Notes: generated by a model not told the origin, from the sequence alone. DNA of 64,000 bases from Brevibacillus sp. (GCA_017656235.1 JACDOF010000001.1:930001-994000), one strand, 5' to 3'. Positions 17,818 through 26,441 are shown, counted from the stretch's first letter. Translations and numbers: made by a program.

Positions 17818-18000
17818 GCTCTTCTTCCTCCGTCCGGTTTGTTCTTTGAATTCGGTCCAATTGCAGACCCGGTCGGATTTCTTCACCCGGTAAACTGATG
17901 ATCGCTTAGATTGGATCGTTTGCTATTTACATCATAAAATGCAGACTTGAAGAAGTAAAGAAAATAATGTTAATTAAAGAGATAATAGGAAATTGCAACA

Positions 18001-18038
18001 AAAAAGAAAGTCCTGGAGCAAAACTCCAGAACTTCTTT
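18001..18038 (-). terminator. terminator after the lytic transglycosylase gene
   Basis: On the minus strand GTTCTGGAG-TTTTG-CTCCAGGAC is followed by TTTCTTTTTT. It lies 60 bp past the stop of the gene at 18102. Confidence 0.85.
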
Positions 18039-18101
18039 ACTTGATGTATTTACATGTTGTAATGGAGATCAGCCCTCCGCAATCATTGATCCAAACCGAA
18101 T

Positions 18102-18785
18102 TCAGAACTGAAGCCGGGCGCTGATCCTGGCCACATACCGCTGTGTTTCGGCAGGCAGCAGCGAGGCCTTCTCTTCGTATGCGGCGTCGGAGTCGATGCC
18201 GAGCGAATCGATGCGGGCAGGACCGGCATTGTAGGCAGCCAGCGCTACCTTGACACTTCCATATTTGTCCAGAAGCTGTTTTAGGTAACGGGTCCCTGCC
18301 TCCACATTCTGCACAGGGTCGAAGGGATTGCGAACACCCAGCGAACGAGCGGTCCGATCCATCAACTGCATCAACCCTTTCGCTCCGGCAGGGGAAACGG
18401 CGAATGGGCGAAAGTCAGATTCAGCCCGAATCACTTCGCGTACCAGTTCAATCGCAACACCGTGCCGCCGAGCTGCCTGCTCGATAATCCGTTCAAGATG
18501 TGTGCGATCGGTCAAGACCGGACGAGTCAGACGAGCATGCCCGAACAGCGGCTCCGCCTTGACATCATGCTGCGGACTGCCATCCAGTTCGGCTTTGATT
18601 TGTTCCGCGGTTATGACCTGCCTTCCTTCCGCCATTCTGGCCGTCTGCAGTTGGACGGCAAGCATCTGAGCAAAACTGTCCGCAGGTAGTGAGAGATCTC
18701 CTCTTCCCGCCGACAGGCTGCCCGGCTGCCCCTGCTGTCCGGAAAGCTGACGGAGCAGTGCATAAAAAGGAATATGGACGTTCAT
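18102..18785 (-). CDS. lytic transglycosylase, SLT domain
   Basis: A 227-residue protein with a C-terminal SLT/lysozyme-like domain (about residues 100-225) that would cleave peptidoglycan glycan strands. Motifs are 'VREVIRAESDFRPFAVSPAGAKGLMQL'-type sequence with the catalytic Glu, 'DPVQNVEAGTRYLKQLLDKYG' and 'ALAAYNAGP'. The N-terminal 90 residues are low-complexity and no signal peptide is obvious, as in B. subtilis YjbJ (CwlQ), which is the closest relative I can name. The ATG at 18785 is preferred; a start ten codons earlier is possible. Confidence 0.88.
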   Translation of the reverse strand: MNVHIPFYALLRQLSGQQGQPGSLSAGRGDLSLPADSFAQMLAVQLQTARMAEGRQVITAEQIKAELDGSPQHDVKAEPLFGHARLTRPVLTDRTHLERIIEQAARRHGVAIELVREVIRAESDFRPFAVSPAGAKGLMQLMDRTARSLGVRNPFDPVQNVEAGTRYLKQLLDKYGSVKVALAAYNAGPARIDSLGIDSDAAYEEKASLLPAETQRYVARISARLQF

Positions 18786-18884
18786 CCCAACACCAGCCCA
18801 TCCAGAAAATCGCACAAGTTTGTCATGCTTTCATTATACGTACTTGTTATTAACACACCAAGACGAAATGTCTGCACAGGAAAA

Positions 18885-18912
18885 AGAAAAACTCCCCGAA
18901 TGCGAGGAGTTT
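18885..18912 (-). terminator. terminator after tRNA-Pro
   Basis: On the minus strand AACTCCTCG-CATT-CGGGGAGTT is followed by TTTCTTTTT, 12 bp after the tRNA 3' end. Confidence 0.85.
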
Positions 18913-18923
18913 CTGTTGGTAGA

Positions 18924-19000
18924 TGGTCGGAATGCAGGGATTTGAACCCTGGACCTCACCCACCCCAAGGGTGCGCGCTACCGGGCTGCGCCACATCCCG
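18924..19000 (-). tRNA. tRNA-Pro (GGG)
   Basis: The minus strand folds as a tRNA: acceptor CGGGATG/CATTCCG (one G-U), anticodon stem CACCC/GGGTG around the loop TTGGGGT with anticodon GGG, T-loop GGTTCAAATCC, discriminator A and an encoded CCA. It would read CCC and CCU proline codons. It is a single tRNA gene, not part of a cluster, and has its own terminator. Confidence 0.95.
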
Positions 19001-19133
19001 ACTTCACACAAGTTAGTATAGCAAAATAAATTAATGAATGTCAAGGTTAATTTTTCATTTTTACTGTACTTTTTTACCTGTGCTTTGCGCCGGATTGTCT
19101 CCCTTCCAGCCGCACGTCATATCAGGTCAGGCC

Positions 19134-19697
19134 TCATCCCTTGATCAGGCTGAACACTTCCGCCCTGGCCGCACTGTCATGGGCGAAAATACCGCGCACC
19201 GCAGACGTAACCGTCACCGCCCCCGGCTTTTTCACGCCGCGCATGGCCATGCACATGTGCTCCGCTTCGATCACGACGACCACCCCATGCGGCTCCAGCT
19301 TTTTCATGATCGCATCCGCGACCGTTGCCGTAATCCGCTCCTGCAGCTGCGGCCTGCGGGCTACCGCCTCCACAGCCCGAGCCAACTTGCTTAATCCTAC
19401 GACGCGTCCGCCCTGTGGAATGTAGGCAACATGCGCCTTTCCGAAAAACGGAACCAGATGGTGCTCACACATGGAGAAAAACGGTATATCTTTAACGAGA
19501 ACCATCTCTTCGTGTTCTTCGCTGAAAATGGTATTAAAATACTCTTCTTCGTCAATATGCATGCCCGCAAACACTTCAGCATACATCTTGGCCACCCGCT
19601 TGGGTGTATCCAGCAGTCCTTCGCGGTCCGGGTTTTCCCCTACTGCTTCCAAGATCATGCGTACCGCCTGCTGGATCTTTTCCAAATCGACACTCAT
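19134..19697 (-). CDS. folE: GTP cyclohydrolase I
   Basis: FolE converts GTP to 7,8-dihydroneopterin triphosphate for folate synthesis. The 187-residue protein has '[18 protein letters not shown]', the zinc-binding '[22 protein letters not shown]' region and '[10 protein letters not shown]' with the second Cys. AGGAGGT precedes the ATG. It lies downstream of HU as in B. subtilis, but mtrB, which normally follows it, has been moved about 2 kb away. Confidence 0.97.
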   Translation of the reverse strand: MSVDLEKIQQAVRMILEAVGENPDREGLLDTPKRVAKMYAEVFAGMHIDEEEYFNTIFSEEHEEMVLVKDIPFFSMCEHHLVPFFGKAHVAYIPQGGRVVGLSKLARAVEAVARRPQLQERITATVADAIMKKLEPHGVVVVIEAEHMCMAMRGVKKPGAVTVTSAVRGIFAHDSAARAEVFSLIKG

Positions 19698-19820
19698 ACT
19701 TTTTACCTCCTGACCCCTGGAACAAACAACAAGCCCATCTTACCACAAGATACTGAAAAAAAGCAAAAGCGGATGTGCTCGATGCGCTGCGCTGGATAAA
19801 CCTTCCGGAAGACGACGATG

Positions 19821-19854
19821 AAAAAGCACCTGATCGTAATCCTCAGGTGCTTCT
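19821..19854 (-). terminator. terminator after HU
   Basis: On the minus strand AAGCACCTGA-GGATTACGA-TCAGGTGCTT is followed by TTTC, 50 bp after the HU stop. Confidence 0.85.
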
Positions 19855-19904
19855 TGTAAAACCAGACATAAAAGGTCCTATGTATAGACCATTTGTCCTA
19901 CCAA

Positions 19905-20177
19905 TTAACGGATAACGTCACGGAGTGCTTTACCAGGCTTAAATGCAGGCACTCGGCTGGATGCGATTTCGATTTCTTCTCCGGTTTGCGGGTTGCGCCC
20001 CTTGCGAGCGGCACGCTCACGAACTTCGAAGTTACCGAAACCGATCAACTGCACCTTCTCGCCTGCTTTCAGTGCCTCGGCAATTGCGTCGAGAACTGCA
20101 TCAACTGCCTTGGTTGCATCCTTCTTGGTGAGTTCGGTGGTTTCTGCCACTTTCGCAATCAGTTCCGTTTTGTTCAT
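19905..20177 (-). CDS. hup: DNA-binding protein HU
   Basis: HU is the main nucleoid protein. The 90-residue protein starts [20 protein letters not shown], has '[25 protein letters not shown]', including the DNA-intercalating Pro of the arm, and '[14 protein letters not shown]'. GGGGAGGTGA sits eight bases before ATG 20177; the in-frame GTG at 20189 overlaps that ribosome site and is rejected. A strong terminator follows. Confidence 0.97.
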   Translation of the reverse strand: MNKTELIAKVAETTELTKKDATKAVDAVLDAIAEALKAGEKVQLIGFGNFEVRERAARKGRNPQTGEEIEIASSRVPAFKPGKALRDVIR

Positions 20178-20361
20178 GACTTTCTTCACCTCCCCTCAAG
20201 GAGTTATCGACAGCAACTGCAAGTCATCGGTTATTACATGTCTGTACCGAAACACTTGATTTTATACGCATATTGGCTGTTTTTACCGTTCTGACAAGCT
20301 AATAGTAATACAGTGTTTCTATAAATTCAAGCCCTTTCCTGTCGAAAGAAAGGGAATAAAC

Positions 20362-20391
20362 GAAAAAAAGGCTTCTAGCAGACTAGAAGCC
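20362..20391 (-). terminator. terminator after spoIVA
   Basis: On the minus strand GGCTTCTAG-TCTG-CTAGAAGCC is followed by seven T, 40 bp after the spoIVA stop. Confidence 0.9.
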
Positions 20392-20430
20392 CTCGTTTCA
20401 GGTTGTGATTATGGTACATTTGACCTAGTT

Positions 20431-21909
20431 CTATAGAATTATGGCGATTAACCCGCCAGATCCCTCGTTGATGATTCGCCCAAGTGTCTCCTGCAGTTTG
20501 TACCGTGCCGTATCCGGCATCATCGTGATCTTGGCCTGAATTCCTTCACGAACAATGGAGTGAAGCGATCGGCCAAATATGTCGGAATTCCAGATTGCAA
20601 GCGGATCATTGTCGAAATCCTGCATCAGGTAGCGTACCAGTTCCTCGCTCTGCTTCTCCGAACCGATAATCGGCGCAAACTCGGATTCAACATCCACGCG
20701 AATCATGTGAATGGACGGGGCCGTCGCCTTCAGCCGGACACCAAAGCGTGAACCTTGACGGATCATTTCCGGTTCGTCCAGGGACATTTCGTGCAGGGAC
20801 GGCGCCGCGATGCCGTAGCCGGTCGTACGAACCATATGCAGCGCTTCCGCCACCTGATCATACTCGCGTTTGGCGTGTGAAAACTCCTGCATGATTTTTA
20901 ACAAATGGTCTTTTCCTTTTATTTCAACACCGACGATTTCCATCAGGATGCGGTCATACAAGTCATCTGGTGCATACAGGTCAATCTCGGCTACTCCCTG
21001 CCCCATCTGCATGCCGGACAGAACCGCCCGCTCCACGAAGTCATACTCGCTGAAAAAGCCGACTACCCGGTCCACATCGCGCAGACGACGAATGTCCTTG
21101 ACCGTCTCCCGTACAGCTTCTTCGTAGTTTTGCCGCAGCCAGTGTCCACTTTCCAGAACCATGACCCAACTTGGCAGGTTGACGTTAACTTCATGCACCG
21201 GGAATTCAAACAGTACTTCGCGCATCAACAGCAGCACATCTTGTTCCGTCATCTGATCGACGGACAGAGCGACGACCGGAACGTCGTGTTTCTCCTCCAG
21301 TTCCTGCCGAAGGCGCTGCGTTTCTTCGGAGCGTGGACGGGTGGAGTTGACGAGGATGACAAACGGTTTGCCCACTTCTCGCAGTTCGTTAATCACCCGC
21401 TCTTCTGCGTCGATGTATCCCTCTCTCGGGATTTCGGAAATCGAACCGTCCGTCGTAACCACAATACCGATCGTTGAATGTTCCTGAATCACTTTGCGCG
21501 TGCCCACCTCAGCGGCCTCTTCAAACGGCACCGGCTCTTCGTACCAGGGCGTATTGACCATTCGCGGTCCGTTTTCATCTTCGAACCCTTTCGCTCCCTC
21601 AACTGTGTAGCCCACGCAGTCAACCAACCGCACATTGATGCTCAATCCCTCGGTTACATTGACCGTCACGGCCTGATTGGGGACAAATTTGGGTTCGGTA
21701 GTCATGATGGTCCGTCCCGATGCACTCTGGGGCAGTTCATCAATGGCCCGTATCCGATCCGCTTCGGAGGGAATGTTCGGAATGACAACCTGCTCCATAA
21801 ATCGCTTGATAAAGGTCGATTTTCCGGTACGAACCGGACCGACTACCCCGATGTAGATGTCGCCCCCGGTACGCTCCGCAATGTCTTGAAAAATATCATT
21901 ACGTTCCAC
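20431..21909 (-). CDS. spoIVA: stage IV sporulation protein A (spore coat base ATPase)
   Basis: SpoIVA is the ATPase that polymerises on the forespore surface as the base of the coat and is also needed for the cortex. The 492-residue protein has the Walker A 'GVVGPVRTGKSTFIKRFMEQ' stretch at about residues 22-41, and a TRAFAC-type 'VRLVDCVGYTVEGAKG' segment. Length matches the family. The start is GTG with AAGGAGGT eight bases ahead. A candidate sigma-E promoter lies upstream and a terminator follows, so it is probably monocistronic. Confidence 0.97.
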   Translation of the reverse strand: MERNDIFQDIAERTGGDIYIGVVGPVRTGKSTFIKRFMEQVVIPNIPSEADRIRAIDELPQSASGRTIMTTEPKFVPNQAVTVNVTEGLSINVRLVDCVGYTVEGAKGFEDENGPRMVNTPWYEEPVPFEEAAEVGTRKVIQEHSTIGIVVTTDGSISEIPREGYIDAEERVINELREVGKPFVILVNSTRPRSEETQRLRQELEEKHDVPVVALSVDQMTEQDVLLLMREVLFEFPVHEVNVNLPSWVMVLESGHWLRQNYEEAVRETVKDIRRLRDVDRVVGFFSEYDFVERAVLSGMQMGQGVAEIDLYAPDDLYDRILMEIVGVEIKGKDHLLKIMQEFSHAKREYDQVAEALHMVRTTGYGIAAPSLHEMSLDEPEMIRQGSRFGVRLKATAPSIHMIRVDVESEFAPIIGSEKQSEELVRYLMQDFDNDPLAIWNSDIFGRSLHSIVREGIQAKITMMPDTARYKLQETLGRIINEGSGGLIAIIL

Positions 21910-21941
21910 CTTAAATGACCTCCTTGTGTTTGTCTATTTCT

Positions 21942-21969
21942 ACTCTATGACTGTTCTTCCGATTTATCC
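21942..21969 (-). promoter_or_regulatory. candidate sigma-E promoter of spoIVA
   Basis: On the minus strand GGATAAA (21963-21969) and CATAGAGT (21942-21949) are 13 bp apart, resembling the sigma-E elements KMATATT and CATACANT. spoIVA is known to be sigma-E controlled in B. subtilis; the match here is partial. Confidence 0.35.
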
Positions 21970-22049
21970 CTCACACACCTGCGTATCGGAGAAGTCTCGT
22001 ACTAGAGTCTGGACAGTACCAATATATGTGCAAATGCGGTTCGTAGAAC

Positions 22050-22088
22050 AAAAAAAGCGACCTCTTTGCGAAGAGACCGCTTTTTTTC
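22050..22088 (-). terminator. terminator after the YphF-like gene
   Basis: On the minus strand AGCGGTCTCTT-CGC-AAAGAGGTCGCT (one mismatch) is followed by TTTTTTT. Confidence 0.85.
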
Positions 22089-22098
22089 TGGCTGCAGA

Positions 22099-22827
22099 CT
22101 ATTGCGAAGCCAGAACCGGCTCGTCACCCTTCATCGTGTAGGGAAACGACTTAACCGGCACAAACATCGATTCTCTGGCCAGGATATGGCGGGGATCGGT
22201 ACCTTCCGTCACAACCGACTTGGTGCTGCGAATGATCGCGGCAATATCAGCCGCATAGTCTATCCCGACCATGCCTTGTTCGTTGATTACAAATGGCAGC
22301 AGTTGATTGCTGACCAGGCTCTCCACCTGCTGCTCCTTCATGTTGAGCTGATCGAAGTCGATGGTGTGGTATCCGCCCGCCAGTTCTTGCCCAAACGGCC
22401 ATTTCCCGTAATTGCGGTGGTAGTTGTTGACGGCCAGCTGGACATTCGCCACCTGACTCACTACCCCGAGATGAAGCAGCCGTACCGTGGGCTTCGTCTC
22501 CACGTCAATCAGCACGTACTTGTAAATACCCCCTTTTTCAAAGGAGTTGCCGGGGTAATCGGGGAGGTATTTCGGCATCAACCGCTTAAAGTCGATTTCG
22601 TACTTCTCAAAGATCGGCGTATCGTATTGTTTGGTCAAAATCGGCAGTACACCCTGTTCCGCTTGAAACTGTTCAATCGCCTTTTGGGTCATCTCCAGAT
22701 AAACGGTACTCGGAACCTGATTTTCCACCCGACGCTCCTCCGGATAGAGGCATCCTCCCAGAAGCGCGGAAAGAATCAACATGAGAACGGCGGCAGAGAC
22801 ATGCCGCCTGCATCTTGCTGTATTCAC
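22099..22827 (-). CDS. YphF-like lipoprotein
   Basis: A 242-residue predicted lipoprotein: a signal peptide with lipobox 'LLGGC' at about residue 26, then 'YPEERRVENQVPS' and 'GVLPILTKQYDTPIFEKYEIDF', which recall B. subtilis YphF ('NQVP...LPIKTKDADTPIYQKY'). 'NSFEKGGIYKYVLIDVETKPTVRLL' is also shared. YphF lies next to spoIVA in B. subtilis, so both sequence and position agree. The function is unknown. Two ferredoxin genes lie directly upstream. Confidence 0.85.
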   Translation of the reverse strand: MNTARCRRHVSAAVLMLILSALLGGCLYPEERRVENQVPSTVYLEMTQKAIEQFQAEQGVLPILTKQYDTPIFEKYEIDFKRLMPKYLPDYPGNSFEKGGIYKYVLIDVETKPTVRLLHLGVVSQVANVQLAVNNYHRNYGKWPFGQELAGGYHTIDFDQLNMKEQQVESLVSNQLLPFVINEQGMVGIDYAADIAAIIRSTKSVVTEGTDPRHILARESMFVPVKSFPYTMKGDEPVLASQ

Positions 22828-22842
22828 GCAATACCATCCCCT

Positions 22843-23187
22843 CTACCATTCCTCTGCTTCTTCTTTCTGCCGAGCCAGCGCGGCAGCGACGACAGAACGC
22901 AATTTGTTCTCGGGAATGCGGATCGTACAATCCAGTCCGGTTAACTTCGTCTGGCAGGCGAGACGGGTCCCTGCCCGAAGATCAGCTTCCATCATCTTGC
23001 GTCGCTCCAAGGCTGATGGTTCGGACACGCTTCCCGCCTCAACGATCACCTTGCACATCTGACAAGAGGCGTGTCCACCGCATCGCTGCGGGATCACCAC
23101 ACGGGCTGACCGGGCCAGGCTGATCAGCGATTGGCCAATTCGTCCCCTGACTTGTTTGCCAGACGGCAAAAACGTAACGTTTGGCAT
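22843..23187 (-). CDS. 2Fe-2S ferredoxin, C-x5-C-x2-C type
   Basis: A 114-residue ferredoxin fold with cluster ligands C36, C42, C45 and C78 ('RCGGHASCQMC' then 'LACQT'), the C-x5-C-x2-C spacing seen in adrenodoxin-like proteins. A Lys/Glu-rich helix forms the C-terminus. GGAGG precedes ATG 23187, 13 bp after the end of the upstream ferredoxin. It probably transfers electrons to a partner not in the window. No reductase or oxygenase gene adjoins it. Confidence 0.9.
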   Translation of the reverse strand: MPNVTFLPSGKQVRGRIGQSLISLARSARVVIPQRCGGHASCQMCKVIVEAGSVSEPSALERRKMMEADLRAGTRLACQTKLTGLDCTIRIPENKLRSVVAAALARQKEEAEEW

Positions 23188-23200
23188 CCATTTACCTCCA

Positions 23201-23497
23201 TCAGTACGGAACATGAACGAGCTTGACTTCGCCCGGGCGCTTCAGTTTGATTTGACAGCCCAAGCGAAATCCCACTGCACGCTCCGCTTTTCGCAACCTA
23301 AGTTTCTCCTCTTTGGTCACCTCGTTGAGGCACTCCGCTCCCGCTTCCACTTTCGTGCGGCATTGGGCGCATATTCCCCGCTCACAGGCATGGCCCCACG
23401 CGATCTTGTGCTGTTTGGCCAGGTTGACAATCGTTTGATCGGTCACCGCCGGTACCTGGTGTGTTCCGTTACGGGTGACCAGAGTAAGAATGGTCAC
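23201..23497 (-). CDS. 2Fe-2S ferredoxin, C-x4-C-x2-C type
   Basis: A 98-residue ferredoxin with ligands C38, C43, C46 and C81 ('HACERGICAQC' then 'LGCQ'), the plant-type spacing. An extra Cys at 56 is not a standard ligand. It is only distantly similar to the ferredoxin next to it despite the tandem position, so this is not a recent duplication. Partner and role are unknown. Confidence 0.9.
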   Translation of the reverse strand: MTILTLVTRNGTHQVPAVTDQTIVNLAKQHKIAWGHACERGICAQCRTKVEAGAECLNEVTKEEKLRLRKAERAVGFRLGCQIKLKRPGEVKLVHVPY

Positions 23498-23509
23498 CTT
23501 CCACCCTCC

Positions 23510-23698
23510 TTATGCAAAAATAACCAACAAAATCATAAAAAAGACAGCGAGCAAGAGGAGAAATGCCACCGTTTTAATCAGAAAACGGACAAAAGCATGG
23601 TTCAGCTTACGGGCGAAAATCATCATTACATTGCAGACAAACATCAGTGCAATTGCCACGAGTGATATATTCATTTTGGTCATCGGATCGATCGCCAT
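23510..23698 (-). CDS. small membrane protein, DUF2768-like
   Basis: A 62-residue protein with two hydrophobic helices (about residues 9-28 and 38-61), starting MAIDPMTKMNISLVAIALMF. Size, topology and place between gpsA and yphF resemble B. subtilis YphE (DUF2768). AAAAGGATG lies ten bases before the ATG at 23698. It stands 12 bp before the ferredoxin pair and is probably the first gene of that operon. Confidence 0.7.
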   Translation of the reverse strand: MAIDPMTKMNISLVAIALMFVCNVMMIFARKLNHAFVRFLIKTVAFLLLLAVFFMILLVIFA

Positions 23699-23817
23699 GT
23701 ACAAACTGCATCCTTTTCTCTTTTTTGCCTTCATTATAGCACAGGGCGGGATACGAACCTAGTATCGGACATTCGCATAGACTATTCTGATGATTGGTCA
23801 ATGGAGGGAAGGATGGA

Positions 23818-24309
23818 ATGGATATGCGTACATGGCGAAATCCTTATCTGCCAATTCACAAGCGAAAAGAACGGAATACGTCCAGCTCGGCCCAACCGGT
23901 TGCCGCCGGTTCACTTGCCGTAACGCCGAGGAAACTGGCAATTCCAATGGACCTGCGCACCTCGGTCACGCGTATGCGAACCAACATAAAAGGGATCAGC
24001 CACACGATACGGCAAGTGGAAGAGACAATGGATACAATATACGGCGCGATGGAGATGCTGGAATCACTCGGAAAGTCAGGTGCACGCCCGCCGGCTCCAT
24101 CGCAGGCCACGTCCAGCCGACCGGTTAAACCAGCGGAGGATCACCACACGTCCAGTGAACCGGCTCCAGAATCTGCTTCACCGTTGGGTGGCGCCCTTGG
24201 CAGTCTTGACGTGAACCAACTGCTGTCGATCCTGCAATCGCCGCTTGTGCAGTCCTTGTTAAACCAACAAACGAACAGCGGCACAACCAAACGAAAAAAA
24301 GAGGGGTAA
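23818..24309 (+). CDS. unknown protein, possible spore coat-associated
   Basis: A 163-residue protein on the opposite strand from its neighbours. It has a basic N-terminal half, a helical stretch 'MRTNIKGISHTIRQVEETMDTIYGAMEMLESLG' predicted as amphipathic, a Pro/Ser/Ala-rich linker, and a C-terminal 'LDVNQLLSILQSPLVQSLLNQQ' segment ending in a lysine cluster. GGAGGG precedes ATG 23818. Low-complexity, basic make-up and the sporulation neighbourhood make a coat or spore-associated role plausible, but this is inference. Confidence 0.7.
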   Translation: MDMRTWRNPYLPIHKRKERNTSSSAQPVAAGSLAVTPRKLAIPMDLRTSVTRMRTNIKGISHTIRQVEETMDTIYGAMEMLESLGKSGARPPAPSQATSSRPVKPAEDHHTSSEPAPESASPLGGALGSLDVNQLLSILQSPLVQSLLNQQTNSGTTKRKKEG

Positions 24310-24331
24310 ACCACATCCCCCTCTTTTTTTC
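24296..24331. terminator. bidirectional terminator between the coat-like gene and spoVIF
   Basis: AAAAAGAGGGG and CCCCCTCTTTTTTT flank a 10-base loop, with T-runs on both strands. It can serve the plus-strand gene ending at 24309 and the convergent spoVIF. Confidence 0.9.
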
Positions 24332-24443
24332 GTTGTTGCTACTGTAGGCCAGCCATGTCCCTGTAGAGCATGATTGTTCCTAGTCATACTGTATGTGATT
24401 CGATGCTTGAAGGAACAGGCATAACCGCCCATTTCTCGCCCTA

Positions 24444-24701
24444 TTACTTCAGCAGTTTGGACAGTGACTTCAAGTCGTTGGGATTGATCTGCTTTTCGCG
24501 GATCATCGCCACAATGCGGTCCTCTTTTTCCTTCGAGATGGCAGAGCCGCTTACCGAGGCAATCGTTTTGATCAGTTTCCGCAGTTTGTCCTCATTGGTC
24601 AAATCTTCTCTTGTTACACCGCTAGCGATGCTGCGGAGCTGCGCTTCATCCACTTTCCCCTGCAGTTTTTCCAGTAATCGTCGCGACAAATTGTTTTCCA
24701 T
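24444..24701 (-). CDS. spoVIF: stage VI sporulation protein F
   Basis: SpoVIF is a small mother-cell protein required for proper coat assembly in B. subtilis. The 85-residue protein is all-helical: 'RRLLEKLQGKVDEAQLRSIASGVTREDL' then 'KLRKLIKTIASVSG' and 'INPNDLKSLSKLL', a pattern I recognise from that family. AAGGAG precedes the ATG. It has lain between gpsA and the coat-like gene as a single gene. Confidence 0.85.
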   Translation of the reverse strand: MENNLSRRLLEKLQGKVDEAQLRSIASGVTREDLTNEDKLRKLIKTIASVSGSAISKEKEDRIVAMIREKQINPNDLKSLSKLLK

Positions 24702-24776
24702 GCTTCTTCTCTCCTTCGCCTCTAGGGTTCTCCCTATCCTATGTGCGAAGGAAGATGGGGGTGCGTGTATCTGTTG

Positions 24777-25802
24777 TCACTGGTTTGGTGCCAGGTCTTC
24801 CATTTCCATGGTCGCGTCTCGTCCCATCAATTCTTCCACACCACACCGCGGCGATGTCCCCTCAAACAAAATCTTGTACAACAACCAAGTGATCGGCATG
24901 CGCACCTCTTCCCGTTTGGATAACGCCATCGCCGCCTTGGTGGTGCGCACCCCTTCCACGACCATCCCCATCTGGTCAAGAACATCCTCCAACTTGTGCC
25001 CTTGTCCGAGCATGTATCCGGCTCGCCAGTTGCGGCTGTGACGACTTGTGCAGGTCACGACCAGGTCGCCTACACCGGCCAATCCGGAGAAGGTTAGCGG
25101 ATTGGCGCCGAGCTTTACGCCAAGACGGCTGATCTCCGTAAGGCCGCGGGTAATCAGCGCCGCTTTGGCATTGTCCCCAAAACCTAAACCGTCCGACAGC
25201 CCAGCTCCCAGCGCGATCACGTTTTTCAGCGCACCGGCGATCTCCGCTCCTACCAGATCCGGGTTGGTGTAAACGCGGAAATAGCTGTTATTCAGCAGCT
25301 CCTGCGCCTGCTTTCCACTCGCTGCGCACTCGGAGGCGACCACCACCGTCGTCGGTGAGCGGCGAACCACTTCTTCGGCATGACTGGGACCCGTCAGTAC
25401 CACCAACCTTTCGCCCGCCGACTTCGGCACTTCCTCCCGAATTACCTGCGACATTCGCTTCAGCGTATCCAGCTCCAGTCCCTTGGTAGCGTGGATCAAA
25501 AGAACATGCTGCGGTAAAAAGGGAGCGAGCTGTCGCACCACTTGTCGCATGGCATGGGATGGCAGTACGAGAAGCACTGCATCGGCTTCACAGACTACCG
25601 CTTTCAGGTCGGAATTCGCTCTGATCGAGGGAGCCAGCGTTACATCGGGCAGGTACTTCCGATTGGTGTGATGCGTGTTGATCTCGTCCACCATACGGGA
25701 ATCACGCACCCAGAGGGTGACCTGGTGCCGGTTGTCGGCACAGACGGAAGCAAGCGCTGTTCCCCAGCTCCCTGCGCCAATAACGGCTATCTTTTTGATC
25801 AA
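24777..25802 (-). CDS. gpsA: glycerol-3-phosphate dehydrogenase [NAD(P)+]
   Basis: GpsA makes sn-glycerol-3-phosphate from DHAP, the start of phospholipid synthesis. The 341-residue protein starts with the Rossmann motif 'IAVIGAGSWGTALA', has 'GPSHAEEV', 'GAEIAGALKNVIALGAGLSDGLGFG' with the catalytic Lys, and 'AGVGDLVVTC'. The start is TTG with GGAGGAG seven bases ahead. plsY, the next lipid gene, lies 16 bp upstream, so the two are probably co-transcribed. Confidence 0.97.
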   Translation of the reverse strand: MIKKIAVIGAGSWGTALASVCADNRHQVTLWVRDSRMVDEINTHHTNRKYLPDVTLAPSIRANSDLKAVVCEADAVLLVLPSHAMRQVVRQLAPFLPQHVLLIHATKGLELDTLKRMSQVIREEVPKSAGERLVVLTGPSHAEEVVRRSPTTVVVASECAASGKQAQELLNNSYFRVYTNPDLVGAEIAGALKNVIALGAGLSDGLGFGDNAKAALITRGLTEISRLGVKLGANPLTFSGLAGVGDLVVTCTSRHSRNWRAGYMLGQGHKLEDVLDQMGMVVEGVRTTKAAMALSKREEVRMPITWLLYKILFEGTSPRCGVEELMGRDATMEMEDLAPNQ

Positions 25803-25818
25803 AACGCTTCTCCTCCGT

Positions 25819-26430
25819 TCAGTTTAGTTTTCGCGTGGACTTCTCGCCCAGTTTTCGCTCTTTTCCCTCCAACAGATTGACGATGTTCGTATAATGTCTC
25901 ATGTATGCAAACAGGGTAATCAACAAGCTGATCCAAACATAGGCCGATTCGGCAGCGAACAGATACAAAAAAACGGGTAAAACGGTAACATAGACCAATG
26001 AACCCAACGACACGTAGCGGGTGAAGTAGATTACGGACACGGTGATCAACGCTGAAAGCAAAAACGCGGTTGGAGAAAGCCCGAGCGATACCCCAAGGGT
26101 CGTGGCGATTCCCTTCCCACCCTTGAAACCGAAAAAGACGGGCCAATTGTGTCCGATGATCGCGAACATTCCTGCGAGAGCGTAAGCGACAGGATCACCC
26201 CCGGTCAGCCAGTACGCAACTCCCATCGCGGCCAGGCCCTTTACCGCATCAAGAATGAGGACAACGATTGCCGGGCCAATACCCAAGACACGCAGTGTGT
26301 TGGTCGCCCCGGCATTTCCACTGCCCACCGTACGGATGTCAATACCAGCCATTTTCTTGCCCAAGAGGTAACTGAAACTGATGGATCCCAGCAGGTAGCT
26401 GATCAGAAGACTAGCAGCCCAGCTCATCAT
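25819..26430 (-). CDS. plsY: acyl-phosphate glycerol-3-phosphate acyltransferase
   Basis: PlsY is the membrane enzyme that acylates glycerol-3-phosphate from acyl-phosphate. The 203-residue polytopic protein carries 'GSISFSYLLGKKMAGIDIRTVGSGNAGATN', 'GHNWPVFFGFKGGKGIATTLG' and a third cytosolic loop 'RHYTNI', matching the three PlsY motifs. Two consecutive ATGs open the gene; the second (26427) is slightly better spaced from GAGGGG. It lies between der and gpsA. Confidence 0.96.
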   Translation of the reverse strand: MMSWAASLLISYLLGSISFSYLLGKKMAGIDIRTVGSGNAGATNTLRVLGIGPAIVVLILDAVKGLAAMGVAYWLTGGDPVAYALAGMFAIIGHNWPVFFGFKGGKGIATTLGVSLGLSPTAFLLSALITVSVIYFTRYVSLGSLVYVTVLPVFLYLFAAESAYVWISLLITLFAYMRHYTNIVNLLEGKERKLGEKSTRKLN

Positions 26431-26441
26431 ATCCCCTCTCC

